From Thermoleophilia bacterium (GTDB lineage Bacteria; Actinomycetota; Thermoleophilia; Miltoncostaeales; Miltoncostaeaceae), in contig JADGPG010000087.1 of NCBI GenBank assembly GCA_017882545.1, positions 1 to 64,000 on the forward strand: DNA of 64,000 nt, given 5' to 3'. This document shows positions 19,901 through 28,735 of the stretch, one piece after another. The notes beneath the pieces were generated by a model. It was not told where the DNA came from. It was given only the letters and a program-made list of their open reading frames with translations, and made no database searches. The first letter of the stretch is position 1; each line of letters opens with the position of its first letter. Made by a program: the position numbers and the translations under genes.

Positions 19901-20305
19901 GAGCCCGCGCAGGACCTGGTGACAGAAGCTGTGGGTCGTGGCCACGGTCACGGCGTCGAAGTTCGCAACCGCGGCGCGCAGCGCGTCCAGTCGCGCCCCG
20001 ATCCGGGCCGCATCGCCCTCCCGCAGGCACGCAACCACATCATCAACGTTGTCGTCGTCGTCGGCCTCGAGCGCATCCCGGGCCGCCACCAGCGCCGACC
20101 GCAGGCGCTCCCGTAGCTCGCCGGTGGCCGCGTTGGTGAAGGTCATTACCAACAGCTGGTCGGGCCGGAGCCCGTCGGCCAGGTAGCGGACGGCGAGCGC
20201 CGTGATCGCATACGTCTTCCCTGTTCCCGCGCTCGCCTCGAGCACCGTCACGGCGTCGGGCAGCGGATCGCGGATCGAGAACACCGGCGGCGGCGTGGTC
20301 GTCAC
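16958..20305 (-). CDS. recB: Exodeoxyribonuclease V beta subunit
   Basis: VLEASAGTGKTYAITALAVRYL, DEFQDTDPVQYQIV, VTVHAAKGLEFPVVYCPYLW, nuclease motif GGYAVIDYKTNRLG; GTG start overlapping recC stop. Confidence 0.92.
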   Translation of the reverse strand: MTTTPPPVFSIRDPLPDAVTVLEASAGTGKTYAITALAVRYLADGLRPDQLLVMTFTNAATGELRERLRSALVAARDALEADDDDNVDDVVACLREGDAARIGARLDALRAAVANFDAVTVATTHSFCHQVLRGLGVAADVDPGAVFVDDLELLVDQVVDDLYLRDYGPVGSVPPFDHATARRVGRKAALNDPFADLGAHPPHPHTEADCRIAFAFEVRAEVDRRKRQSGVMTYDDLQGRLRDVLITPDRGGVVAARLRERFGVVLIDEFQDTDPVQYQIVDLAFVKTGATVVMIGDPKQAIYGFRGADIEAYLTAAHAATDRRSMNVSWRSDAGILRGCDALFRHARLGHREIAYRALEATADPVQLRPAGLPDGAPVRVRILHRDDLPAADLTRGKAPTILAPRARQIVANDLASDIVRLLTSNADVEPKHIAVLVRKRSHSTLVRNALRAAGVPAVINRVGSVFDTAVAAEWLRLLEAVERPSSRPGVTAAALTAFCGWDADAVAAADDRTWELLHETIAGWGVVLRRHGIAAMLSVISSGEDLPARVLARPDGERELTDLRHVGELLHAAAVELDAGGLASWLAEQIRTAAGDSDSDERSRRLDSDADAVQVVTVHAAKGLEFPVVYCPYLWEEGWIPQQGHADAFPVFHTASGARRLVVGGPSGPGYDDDWRRSRDEQRGEELRLLYVAMTRARHQLVIWWAATRDAAQSPLGRLLFAQEADGSIGTTGHGPPPPDDAATAHLVRFAQHAPGAIGVERAPTRGGGRLAPAPTSAASLETDVLDRDLDTAWRRTSYSGITAAARDRAGVADDDRRGGSGDDDESGIGGPDVPDAGFADRPLALGGMPAGAAVGSLIHEVLEGTDFAAPDLTLALRHELERQLPRHRIDVGDPGHVAAGLASSLATPLGGPFGAFTLAGLGRADRIDEMAFELPLAGGDRPAGGLAVRRLAEVLAAGVSAADPMAGYAERLARSPVGGIALRGFLNGFMDVVVRLPDGGYAVIDYKTNRLGPTARTPSAWDYRPDAIVSAMHEADYPLQALFYLIALHRFLRWRVPGYDADRDLRGAGYVFLRGMTGAGTPVWDGGRCGIWAWRPPAGLVPSLSDALDEVRP

Positions 20306-23300
20306 GCCGAGCACTCCTCGACCGCCAACAGGTCGCCCCACAGCCGGCTCGCCGCGGTCCGAAGCGCGTCCCCGTGGCGTTCCCAGAGTTCGTCGAATGA
20401 AAGTCGCCCGCCCAGCACCAGCACGTGGGACGGGTCCTCATTCTCTCCGGGAACATCGGATCCGAATTGCCGCTCCCACTCGGCGGTCAGTGCGCGGGTC
20501 CCCTTGCTGGCCGACGACACCGTGCCGGCCGCCCACGCTGCCGAGGTCCGCGGGTAGATCGTGGGAACCAAGCGCATGCCCTCGTCGTACAGCTCAATCA
20601 GCCGATCAAGGGCACCGCGTGCGATCGACGCATCGAGCGGATCGACCGACGCCGTCCCGTTTCTGGCACGGTTCGCCGTGGGATTGCGTCCGACGACGAT
20701 CGAACGGAATCCGATGCCGGAGTCCGCGGCCGTCAGTGCCAAGAAGTAGACCCAGGCCCGCAGCCGAAGTCGGGGCCCGAGGCGGGAGTACGACGCCAGC
20801 AGAATAAGTTCGTCGAAGACCTCTGGCACGGTGCCGACGAGGCGGCGGCCGGTGTCCATGCGCACGTCCACGGCAACCGCCCGCGGCTGCCGGGCACCCT
20901 GGAGCGCCCGCGCCTCAATCGCGATCTCGTCGACGGACGGTGCGACGGCCTCCAATGCGCGCAGCCCGAGTTCACCCGGTGGGAGCATGCCCCGGGCCCG
21001 TTCCCCCGCGACCCACCGCCCGCGGTCGACGCCCCGACGGACCGCGCGCAGCATTCGGTCACCGACCGACCAGCGGCCCCACGGGTCGAGGTCGACCGGG
21101 ATCCCGTCCGGGAGCTCATCGCCGATGTCTCGTAACGCGAGACCGAGCCTCGCCCGCAGGAACTCGCGGATCGGATGCTCGACGAAGCGCACGAGCGCCG
21201 CGAGGTCAACGGTCTCATCAGCCGGGACAGCTATGGGATGCCGCAGAAAGACGGCGGGCCGCCGGTCCGTGGCGACCAGTGCGCGCGCGCCGTCGGCCGC
21301 GGTGGGATCGAATCCCCACACCGTTCCATCGACGAGAGCTCCACGCTGGAAGTTCTCCGGGTCGAACGGCTGCAGCGGATGGGTGATGCAGACCCGTCGG
21401 TCCAGTACCCCGTCGACCGTGCGGCCGAGGACATCAATCAGCTCCGCGACGGGCACTGACGGTGCGCGCTCACTGTTGGTCCGCTCGTCGCGGCCGGAGT
21501 ACGTGATCAGCACCGCGTCGGACGCGGCCAGCACCGCGTCAAGCAACTGCTGGACGTCATCGCCACGGGGGTCTCGGTCGCCGACGCGGGGATCCCGCAG
21601 GGTGATGTCGTCGCCGTCACGGCCGGGGGCCCGTGGAAAGTCACGGTCGTCGAGCCCAAGCAGACACACCACCCGGTGCGGGACGCCGCGCAGCGGCACC
21701 ATGCTCGACGCGGTGATGCGCCCGGTGCGATACCGCGCCGATGCCCCACTCGCGCCGAGTCCGAGCTGGACGATCCCTCGCATTTCGGCAGGCGTCACGT
21801 CGATCGCAACGTCGCCTGCGGCGACGACAATGTCTCCGAGGAGATCCGTGAGCTGGAAGCGCTGCCAGGCGTGCTCGGCATCGACATCGGTCAGCAGATC
21901 GGCCGTGTCGGAGATCGCGTCGGCCCAGGCAGCGATCGATTGCGGGGTGCGCAGACGCTCCGTCACGACGGTCAGCCGGTCGATGAACTCGGCCAGCCGC
22001 CCGACCAGGTCGATCGACCCCGTGTCAAGTCCGTCCAGCGGCGTGACGTCAGCGATCACGCAGTCGTCGAGTTCCCCCAGGGCGATGCCCAACAGCATCC
22101 TGTCGATGCCGCTTCGCCAACTGTTCGCCGACAGCACTCCGAGTCCAAACCGCTCGCGATCGGCCGCACCAAGGCCCCACCGTACGCCGGCGTCAACGGA
22201 CAGCTGCTCCATCCGCGCGAGGTCAGTGTCGTCGAACGCGAACCGGCGGCGGACGGGTTCCAGCGCCGCCAGTTCCAACACCTGGGTCAGGGTCGCCCGC
22301 TCGTCGGCAACCGCCATAACCCGGTCGACGACCGCGATCACGGGGTTGCCCTCGCGAAGTGTCCTGTCGGCGATCTCGACGCGCAGCCCGGGCCCCGGGA
22401 ACGCCCCGACCAGATCCGGATCCCACGCCGGGCCAGGCCCGAAGGCGGCTTCAATCAGCGGCGCAAAGCCCTCGATGTCCGGGCTCAGGATCACCACGTC
22501 CCGCGGTTCGAGCGTCGGGTCGCCGACGAACAGGTGCATCAGCGCGTCGCGGAGCACCTCGACTTGGCGGGTGCGCCCGTGGCACGAATGGATCTGGACC
22601 GACCGGTCGTCGGGCGACAGGACATGCGGCGGTGCGGCGGCCGGCGCACGATTGGCGCGAATGTCGCCCTGGAGACGGCCCAGCAGCAGCCCGCGCCGGT
22701 CCGGTCGCGGGTCGGGCAGATGGTCAACCTCGCGTCCGATCGCAATCTGCAGCTCACGCGCATCCCGGCCCCATGACGACAACAGCGGGTTGCTGACGAG
22801 GGCACCGGAGGTGTCGTCGGCGCGGCGCGTGCCGCGCGGCGGCCGACCGGCGACGGCTACGGCGTCCCAGAGGCGAGCCGAGGGGTGCAGAATGAACATG
22901 TCGACCGTCCGGCGGTGGCCGATCGCCTCGAGGACGCGCAGGTAGGTCGGCGGCAATCGCGACACGCCCACGAGGGCCAGCCGCGCCGGCAGCTCGACCG
23001 CGTCGGGATGATCGGTGATGCGTTGGCACTCGTGCTCGAGGCGTTCGGCCAATCCCGGACGCGCGATCCGGTCGCGAAGCAGGCGCCACAGGTACGGCTG
23101 CCAGGCGAGCTCCTGCGGAAGCTGCCGGCCGTCACCGTCGTCGGACCGTCCCACGGCCCACGCCGCGACCATGTCGGGCCGGTACATCGCGTAGCGATCG
23201 AAGAGGTCCGCGACGTGTCGCAACGTCCGGTACCGACGGGCGCGGCGCAGATCGGTGGGATGCGACATATGCCCCGACCCGATGTGCTCTGCGAGCACGG

Positions 23301-23646
23301 CGAGCTCGGGCCGGTCGCCCTCCCGCTCCAAGAGGTCGACCAGCGCCCACACCGATGCGTCCGGGCGCCACGGATCACGCTCCGGATCTTCGCCCGGCGA
23401 CGCGAGCGCACGCTTGACGATCCATCCCGGGAAGCGGAATTCGACCCGTGCCGTCACCCCGTCGCGCCGCCCCGATCGCGCCCCGAGCCGCTGGGCCAGC
23501 TCCTGCGAGAGCCATCGCTCGACTCCGCGGGTCGGCACGCCGATCACCTCGGCGGCGAACGGGTCCTCGCCTGGGGTGCGCAGCAGTTCGGTCAGGGGAG
23601 CGACGAGTGCCGTCGCCTGGGACGCCAGATGGATGCGCAAGGGCAT
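20302..23646 (-). CDS. recC: Exodeoxyribonuclease V gamma subunit
   Basis: Inactivated UvrD-like architecture: VIGVPTRGVERWLSQELAQRLG, IHSCHGRTRQVEVLRDALMHLF, VCLLGLDDRDFPRAPGRDGDDI. Confidence 0.9.
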   Translation of the reverse strand: MPLRIHLASQATALVAPLTELLRTPGEDPFAAEVIGVPTRGVERWLSQELAQRLGARSGRRDGVTARVEFRFPGWIVKRALASPGEDPERDPWRPDASVWALVDLLEREGDRPELAVLAEHIGSGHMSHPTDLRRARRYRTLRHVADLFDRYAMYRPDMVAAWAVGRSDDGDGRQLPQELAWQPYLWRLLRDRIARPGLAERLEHECQRITDHPDAVELPARLALVGVSRLPPTYLRVLEAIGHRRTVDMFILHPSARLWDAVAVAGRPPRGTRRADDTSGALVSNPLLSSWGRDARELQIAIGREVDHLPDPRPDRRGLLLGRLQGDIRANRAPAAAPPHVLSPDDRSVQIHSCHGRTRQVEVLRDALMHLFVGDPTLEPRDVVILSPDIEGFAPLIEAAFGPGPAWDPDLVGAFPGPGLRVEIADRTLREGNPVIAVVDRVMAVADERATLTQVLELAALEPVRRRFAFDDTDLARMEQLSVDAGVRWGLGAADRERFGLGVLSANSWRSGIDRMLLGIALGELDDCVIADVTPLDGLDTGSIDLVGRLAEFIDRLTVVTERLRTPQSIAAWADAISDTADLLTDVDAEHAWQRFQLTDLLGDIVVAAGDVAIDVTPAEMRGIVQLGLGASGASARYRTGRITASSMVPLRGVPHRVVCLLGLDDRDFPRAPGRDGDDITLRDPRVGDRDPRGDDVQQLLDAVLAASDAVLITYSGRDERTNSERAPSVPVAELIDVLGRTVDGVLDRRVCITHPLQPFDPENFQRGALVDGTVWGFDPTAADGARALVATDRRPAVFLRHPIAVPADETVDLAALVRFVEHPIREFLRARLGLALRDIGDELPDGIPVDLDPWGRWSVGDRMLRAVRRGVDRGRWVAGERARGMLPPGELGLRALEAVAPSVDEIAIEARALQGARQPRAVAVDVRMDTGRRLVGTVPEVFDELILLASYSRLGPRLRLRAWVYFLALTAADSGIGFRSIVVGRNPTANRARNGTASVDPLDASIARGALDRLIELYDEGMRLVPTIYPRTSAAWAAGTVSSASKGTRALTAEWERQFGSDVPGENEDPSHVLVLGGRLSFDELWERHGDALRTAASRLWGDLLAVEECSA

Positions 23647-23807
23647 CCGCCCATTGTCGTCGACGGTCCGGCCGGCGCCGCGAAACGGCCCGCACCTGCT
23701 CCACGGGCTGACGCATGGCGTTTACGGATGCCTCACGGCAGAGGTTCGTATCCGTCACAGGGGGCCCGGACCCGTCTCCGGTGACCGACGGTCCGGAAGG
23801 AGCATTT

Positions 23808-24866
23808 CGTGTACACGTTCCGTTCGCTGGCCGCGTCAGACGGCTCGGTCCGTTCGCTGGCGCCGTGGCACTGTCGATCGGCCCCGGACTCGGTGCAGTC
23901 GCAGTCGGCGCCGTCTCCACGGGCCCACGACGGCGACATCGCCGTCGCCGACGGACGTCGCCGTGACCGGTGCGGTCACACTCGTCGACAGCGGCGGCCT
24001 GCCCATCACGACAACCCGATCCGTCAGCGGCGTCGCCGTCGGGGGCACACGGCACAGACCGACCCGCTGTACGACGCCACCCACGCGACCACCGGCGGCG
24101 GCACCGGGCCGGTAGTGATCGGTCCGTTCGTTCGGCCGGGCACGGTCGCCTGCAGCAACGAAAGCTGGCTCCCCACGATGGAGGACCTCGTTGCGGTCCG
24201 CCCCACTCGTGGGCGGGTCTCGACGGAACGGGGCACAGCGGCGACGCCGCGCAACCGGACATCGCCCCGATCGGGGGCGATGTCATCACCAGTCCGGCCG
24301 GCCCGTACCGTCGCCGGCGGGCGGTACGGCAATGATCGACTCACAATGGACCAGGCACGTCCGCCTGACGCCGCGCTCGCTGGGCGTGCGCTCGCGGGCG
24401 TCGCATCGGCGGGTCGCTTCCGCGTTGGGAACCGGCGACGTACGCAGCCACGGAGCGCATCGTGCACGCAAGCGCGTCGCACCCGTTCATCGGCATCCAA
24501 GGCGCTGTGGCCCTCGTCGACCTGGGTGGACCGCGCACCCGGGTGACCCTCGTGGGACCGCGAGTCCCGTCCGCGAGGCACTTCCCCCGTGCCGGCGACG
24601 ACGCCCTCCACGTTCCCCTAACGCAGCACAGCGGGCGATCACCGATCGTCATCGGTCCGCGCGCGCACGATCTTCGACGAGCGCGGAGGCCGCGACGCGC
24701 CGGGGGCGCCGGCGTCCGCCGAAACCCGGTCGAACACACCCCGACCCTCGTGTTCTCCTCGATGCGTCCGGCCGGGAGCGGAGAGGTCTTCTCGACGATG
24801 CGCGGACGGATGCCGATCGTGTCGTTCGAATTCGTCACGGAGATCGATTGGTCCATTGCCGCATGA
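23808..24866 (+). pseudogene. Decayed gene for a secreted protein split across at least three frames
   Basis: Protein-like segments shift frame successively: FAGAVALSIGPGLGAVAVGAVSTG / VAVTGAVTLVDSGGLPITTTRSVSGVAVGGT / TDPLYDATHATTGGGTGPVVIGPFVRPGTVACSNESWLPTMEDLVAVRP / DIAPIGGDVITSPAGP / ASHPFIGIQGAVALVDLGG...EHTPTLVFSSMRPAGSGEVFSTMRGRMPIVSFEFVTEIDWSIAA. Confidence 0.6.
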
Positions 24867-25016
24867 CGGCCGGTTCCCGGGGACGCCCCCGTTGCAATGG
24901 CCAGGACCCGGCACCCGCGTTGCGACTGGCCGTACGGCGGGTTCACGGCAACGCGCCAACCCGCCACACTGTTGCGCACGCCCGCCTGCCCACCTTGCAA
25001 GGACTCCCGCGTCACG

Positions 25017-26636
25017 ATGTTCGCACGACGTACCCCGACACAGATTCACCGATGGTCCCGAATACCGCCCGGCGCCCTGCTTGTCGCCGGGTTGTTGGCG
25101 TTTTGGGCGCCTGCGGCACATGCTGCGACGCGAGTGGCCCATCACTGGGGGCCCGTCCTTCGGCGCGGGACGGGATCCGCAATACCGCTGATACAGGCCG
25201 GCGGGACGAGTCCCCAGGTGACGACCGGGACGCTCACGTACGGCGGCGGCGGCGGCGTCACCGGTGTGGTGACGGGCGCCCCGAAGGTCTACCTGGTCGT
25301 CTGGGGCCCGGGCTGGGGAACATCAAGCGACGGGCACAGCTTCTCCGGCGATCCGCAGAATGAGGTGCCGCGGCTGGCCCAGTTCTTCTCGGGGCTCGGG
25401 ACGAACGGCGACCAGTGGAGTCGCGTCGTGACGCAGTACTGCGAGTCGGGCCCGACCGTGCGCGAACCAATCAACGCATCAGGCTGTGCCGCCGGCACGA
25501 CGCCGGTAGGCTCCCCGGGCGCGGGCGCCCTCGCCGGGATTTTGCAGGACGCCTCGGCACTGCCGAGCCAACGACCGACGGCGACCGACCTGGCAAAGGA
25601 GGCACAGGCGGCCGCAGTACACGTCGGCGACCTGTCGGCAGACGCGGTCTACGTGATCCTCTCGGCGCCCGGCACCCAGCCCGACGGATTCAACTCCGGG
25701 TCCGCCGGCGACAACTTTTGCGCCTGGCACGATTTCACCCGCGACACGTCCCAGGGGATCGACACCACCGGTTCCGCACATGGTGAGGTGAACGTCGCGT
25801 TCATCAACATGCCGTACGTCACCGACGCGGGTTTCGCGTGCGGGTCGGGTGCGGTCCATCCCGGCTGGAGCGGGTTCGGTGACGGCATCTCTATCGTCGC
25901 AGGTCACGAATACGCCGAATGGCTGACGGACCCCTTCCCCGGCGGTGGGTGGTCGAATGGGGCCACCGGTGATGAGGCCGGCGACGAATGCATGTGGATT
26001 CTCCCCGGCCACCAGGGCGCGATGACGGACCTCACGCTGACGACGGGCACGTTTCCCGTGCAGTCCATCTGGAGCAACCGCGGCAGCGCCTGCGTCACCC
26101 AGGCCTCGACCGTCGTCCGGATCGCGCCGGCACGCAGGATCAATTCGCGGCAGTCGCTCTCGGTCACATTCGGCTTCCGCGCAAGCGGACCGGCTGGTCG
26201 GGTCCTGGTGTTCAGCGCCACCGGCCTCCCGCATGGCATGCGCATCGATCCACGTACGGGGCGTATTAGCGGACGGCCGACCGGCGTCGCCGGCACCTAC
26301 ATCGTGCGGGTCACCGCGACCGACACGTTCGGCCCGCCGACCACGCGGGCGCTGACGTGGCACATCACCCCTGCGATCCTCCTCTGGCGTCCGGCGACGC
26401 TGGTCACGGCGCGCTTTGGGTCGGTGTCCGTCCTGATGCGGGCCCGCGATCTCGTCGCGCACCGTCATCTCCGCTACCGCGCCAAAGGCTTGCCCCCCGG
26501 CCTGCGGATCGCCTCCGGGACCGGTCGGATCGCCGGCACGGTCATCGGGCATGGCGGCGCGTACCTCGTACGGATCTTGGCGTCAGACAACGGTGGCGCG
26601 TGGACGGCGATGCGCTTTACCTGGCGCGTGCGCTAA
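25017..26636 (+). CDS. Secreted EXORDIUM/phosphate-induced-like protein with Ig-like (He_PIG type) C-terminal repeats
   Basis: Signal peptide; VYLVVWGPGWG, FNSGSAGDNFCAWHDF, VAGHEYAEWLTDP...GDEAGDECMWI; C-terminal GLPHGMRIDPRTGRISGRPTGVAGTYIVRVTATD repeats. Confidence 0.75.
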   Translation: MFARRTPTQIHRWSRIPPGALLVAGLLAFWAPAAHAATRVAHHWGPVLRRGTGSAIPLIQAGGTSPQVTTGTLTYGGGGGVTGVVTGAPKVYLVVWGPGWGTSSDGHSFSGDPQNEVPRLAQFFSGLGTNGDQWSRVVTQYCESGPTVREPINASGCAAGTTPVGSPGAGALAGILQDASALPSQRPTATDLAKEAQAAAVHVGDLSADAVYVILSAPGTQPDGFNSGSAGDNFCAWHDFTRDTSQGIDTTGSAHGEVNVAFINMPYVTDAGFACGSGAVHPGWSGFGDGISIVAGHEYAEWLTDPFPGGGWSNGATGDEAGDECMWILPGHQGAMTDLTLTTGTFPVQSIWSNRGSACVTQASTVVRIAPARRINSRQSLSVTFGFRASGPAGRVLVFSATGLPHGMRIDPRTGRISGRPTGVAGTYIVRVTATDTFGPPTTRALTWHITPAILLWRPATLVTARFGSVSVLMRARDLVAHRHLRYRAKGLPPGLRIASGTGRIAGTVIGHGGAYLVRILASDNGGAWTAMRFTWRVR

Positions 26637-26940
26637 CGACAGGCCGCTACGCGCTCCTCGACGGGCATCCGCGGGGGCGACCACCCAGACGGGCAGGGGT
26701 ACCGGCGGCGCGGCATCGCGGACGTGCCGGGGAGATACCGCCAAGAAATCTCCCGAAAGTGCTCAAGTCCCGCTGTTTATGCGACGAAGGAGACATTGAC
26801 GGCCGGCTCCGGTCGCATAGCTTCATGGGAAACGTCGTCTCCCGCCTCTCTGAACGTTCAGGGCATCCGCGCAGTCCGCCCGGGTCCCCCCCCAGGCCGC
26901 GAGCACGCCTCCGCGCCTGGGACGTGGAAGGGCTCTTGCC

Positions 26941-28665
26941 GTGTCGCTCACGAGCCGCAACCTCTCCCCGACACCCGCCCGGGCGCGGCTCCGGACGACG
27001 GCCGCGAGCGCTGTCGTCGGGATGGCACTGCTCGTAACCGCAGGCCTCGCCCGGGCGACCCCCATTCCCGCCACCGGGGACCCGAGTCTCGGCCACGGCC
27101 TGATGCCGATCCGCACGGCGACGGCTGCGGCCGGTGGCGCCGCGTCCAACGGCGAGCAGCGCAACGCCGGCGGATCGGTCGGCACGGGGGCGGCGACAGC
27201 GACCGGGCTGCTCGGCTACGACGGCGGTGTCGCTGGCACCGGCGTGGTCACGGGCCCGCCGAGGGTGTATCTGGTGTTCTGGGGCAGCCAGTGGGGTGCC
27301 CAGGGCACAGCGACCCTCGACGGCTCGCTCTACGCCGCGTTCGGCGGCGACCCGGCGGCAATGGCCCCCGTCCTCCAGCGCTTCTATGCCGGCCTGGGGA
27401 CCAACGGTGAGACCTGGAGCGGTATCGCCACCGCGTACTGCCAATCGAGTGCAGTCGCCACCGTTCGTGTCGGCGCCACGTCGTGCCCGGCCGGTGCGAC
27501 GCACATCGCGTACCCGGCCGGCGGCGCGCTCGCCGGCGTCTGGGAAGACGCCCAGGGGTCGGCACCCGCATCGGCAACCCTGGCGCAACTGGCCGCTGAG
27601 GCCGAGCGGGCCGCGGCGCACTTCAACCGCGCGGGCGCCAGTTCTGGCGTCCAATTCGTGATCGTGTCGCCGCACGGCACCACCCCAGACGGGTTCAATA
27701 CGCCGACCAGCGCGTTCTGCGGATGGCACGACTTCACGACCGGGGCCAACGGCGTGACCTCGGACGCGTCGTCGGTGCTGTTTACCAACATGCCCTATGT
27801 CCCCGATGCCGGATATTCGTGCGGTGCCAACTACGTCAACGCCGGCAGTCAGGGAACGCTTGATGGCGTCTCGGTGATCGCCAGCCATGAATACGTCGAG
27901 ACGCTCACGGATCCGTATCTCGGTTACGGCTGGTACAACACGGGGTTTGGCGAGGCCGCGGACCTGTGTGCGTGGGCCCCCCTGTCCGCTGGCGGCGGCG
28001 CCAACCTCGACACATCCCGCGGCAGCTTCCCCGTCTCGGGTGTCTGGGACAACGCCGCCAACCACGGCAGCGGCGGCTGCATCCTCAGCCATGACGTGTT
28101 GGCCAATCGCACCATCACGATTGCCAACCCGGGAGCGCAGCGCGGAACCCTTGCCAGCCCGGTCACGCCCGTCCCCGTCCGCGTCGTCGATTCCGGCGCC
28201 GCGCCCGGCGGTGGGATCACACCGTCGGTGCAACCGACCCTCCGGTTCCGGGCGATTGGGCTTCCCGTCGGCCTGACCATCGATCCGACGACCGGCCTGA
28301 TCAGCGGATCACCGCGCACGGCCACCTCGGCGCGGGTCACGATCATCGTCACCGACTCCCTTGGTGGATACGGCACGATCCACTTCACATGGACCATCCG
28401 GAACCCGATCGCGATCACCCATGTCGCCCCCGTCCGCTCACGCCGGGGTGCGCGCGTGCGCGTCAGGGTGCGTGCAACCGACTCCCGGGGGCATCGCGTC
28501 CGGTTCACGGCGACCGGCTTGCCGCCGGGCGCCGCGCTCGACCCCGCCACCGGCCTGATCACCGGGCGGGTCACGGGGCACCGCGGCACGTACCGGGTGA
28601 CGGTCCGCGTCTCGGGCGCCGGCGGGGTTCACGCAACGCTTCAGTTCATCTGGATCGTCCGGTAG
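26941..28665 (+). CDS. Secreted EXORDIUM-like protein with Ig-like C-terminal repeats (paralog of preceding gene)
   Basis: VYLVFWGSQWG, FNTPTSAFCGWHDF, IASHEYVETLTDPYLGYGWYNTGFGEAADLCAW; two GLPxGLxIDPxTGxIxG repeats; GTG start. Confidence 0.77.
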   Translation: MSLTSRNLSPTPARARLRTTAASAVVGMALLVTAGLARATPIPATGDPSLGHGLMPIRTATAAAGGAASNGEQRNAGGSVGTGAATATGLLGYDGGVAGTGVVTGPPRVYLVFWGSQWGAQGTATLDGSLYAAFGGDPAAMAPVLQRFYAGLGTNGETWSGIATAYCQSSAVATVRVGATSCPAGATHIAYPAGGALAGVWEDAQGSAPASATLAQLAAEAERAAAHFNRAGASSGVQFVIVSPHGTTPDGFNTPTSAFCGWHDFTTGANGVTSDASSVLFTNMPYVPDAGYSCGANYVNAGSQGTLDGVSVIASHEYVETLTDPYLGYGWYNTGFGEAADLCAWAPLSAGGGANLDTSRGSFPVSGVWDNAANHGSGGCILSHDVLANRTITIANPGAQRGTLASPVTPVPVRVVDSGAAPGGGITPSVQPTLRFRAIGLPVGLTIDPTTGLISGSPRTATSARVTIIVTDSLGGYGTIHFTWTIRNPIAITHVAPVRSRRGARVRVRVRATDSRGHRVRFTATGLPPGAALDPATGLITGRVTGHRGTYRVTVRVSGAGGVHATLQFIWIVR

Positions 28666-28735
28666 CGCGACGCTGCGGCCGCACCACGGTCGCACCGGCC
28701 CCACGCGACCCGTGGGCTATCGTGGCGCAACCGCG

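Noticed and set aside
20831-22945. 704-aa plus-strand ORF antisense to recC
   Set aside because: Ser/Arg-rich mirror translation of a well-supported recC; no domain signature
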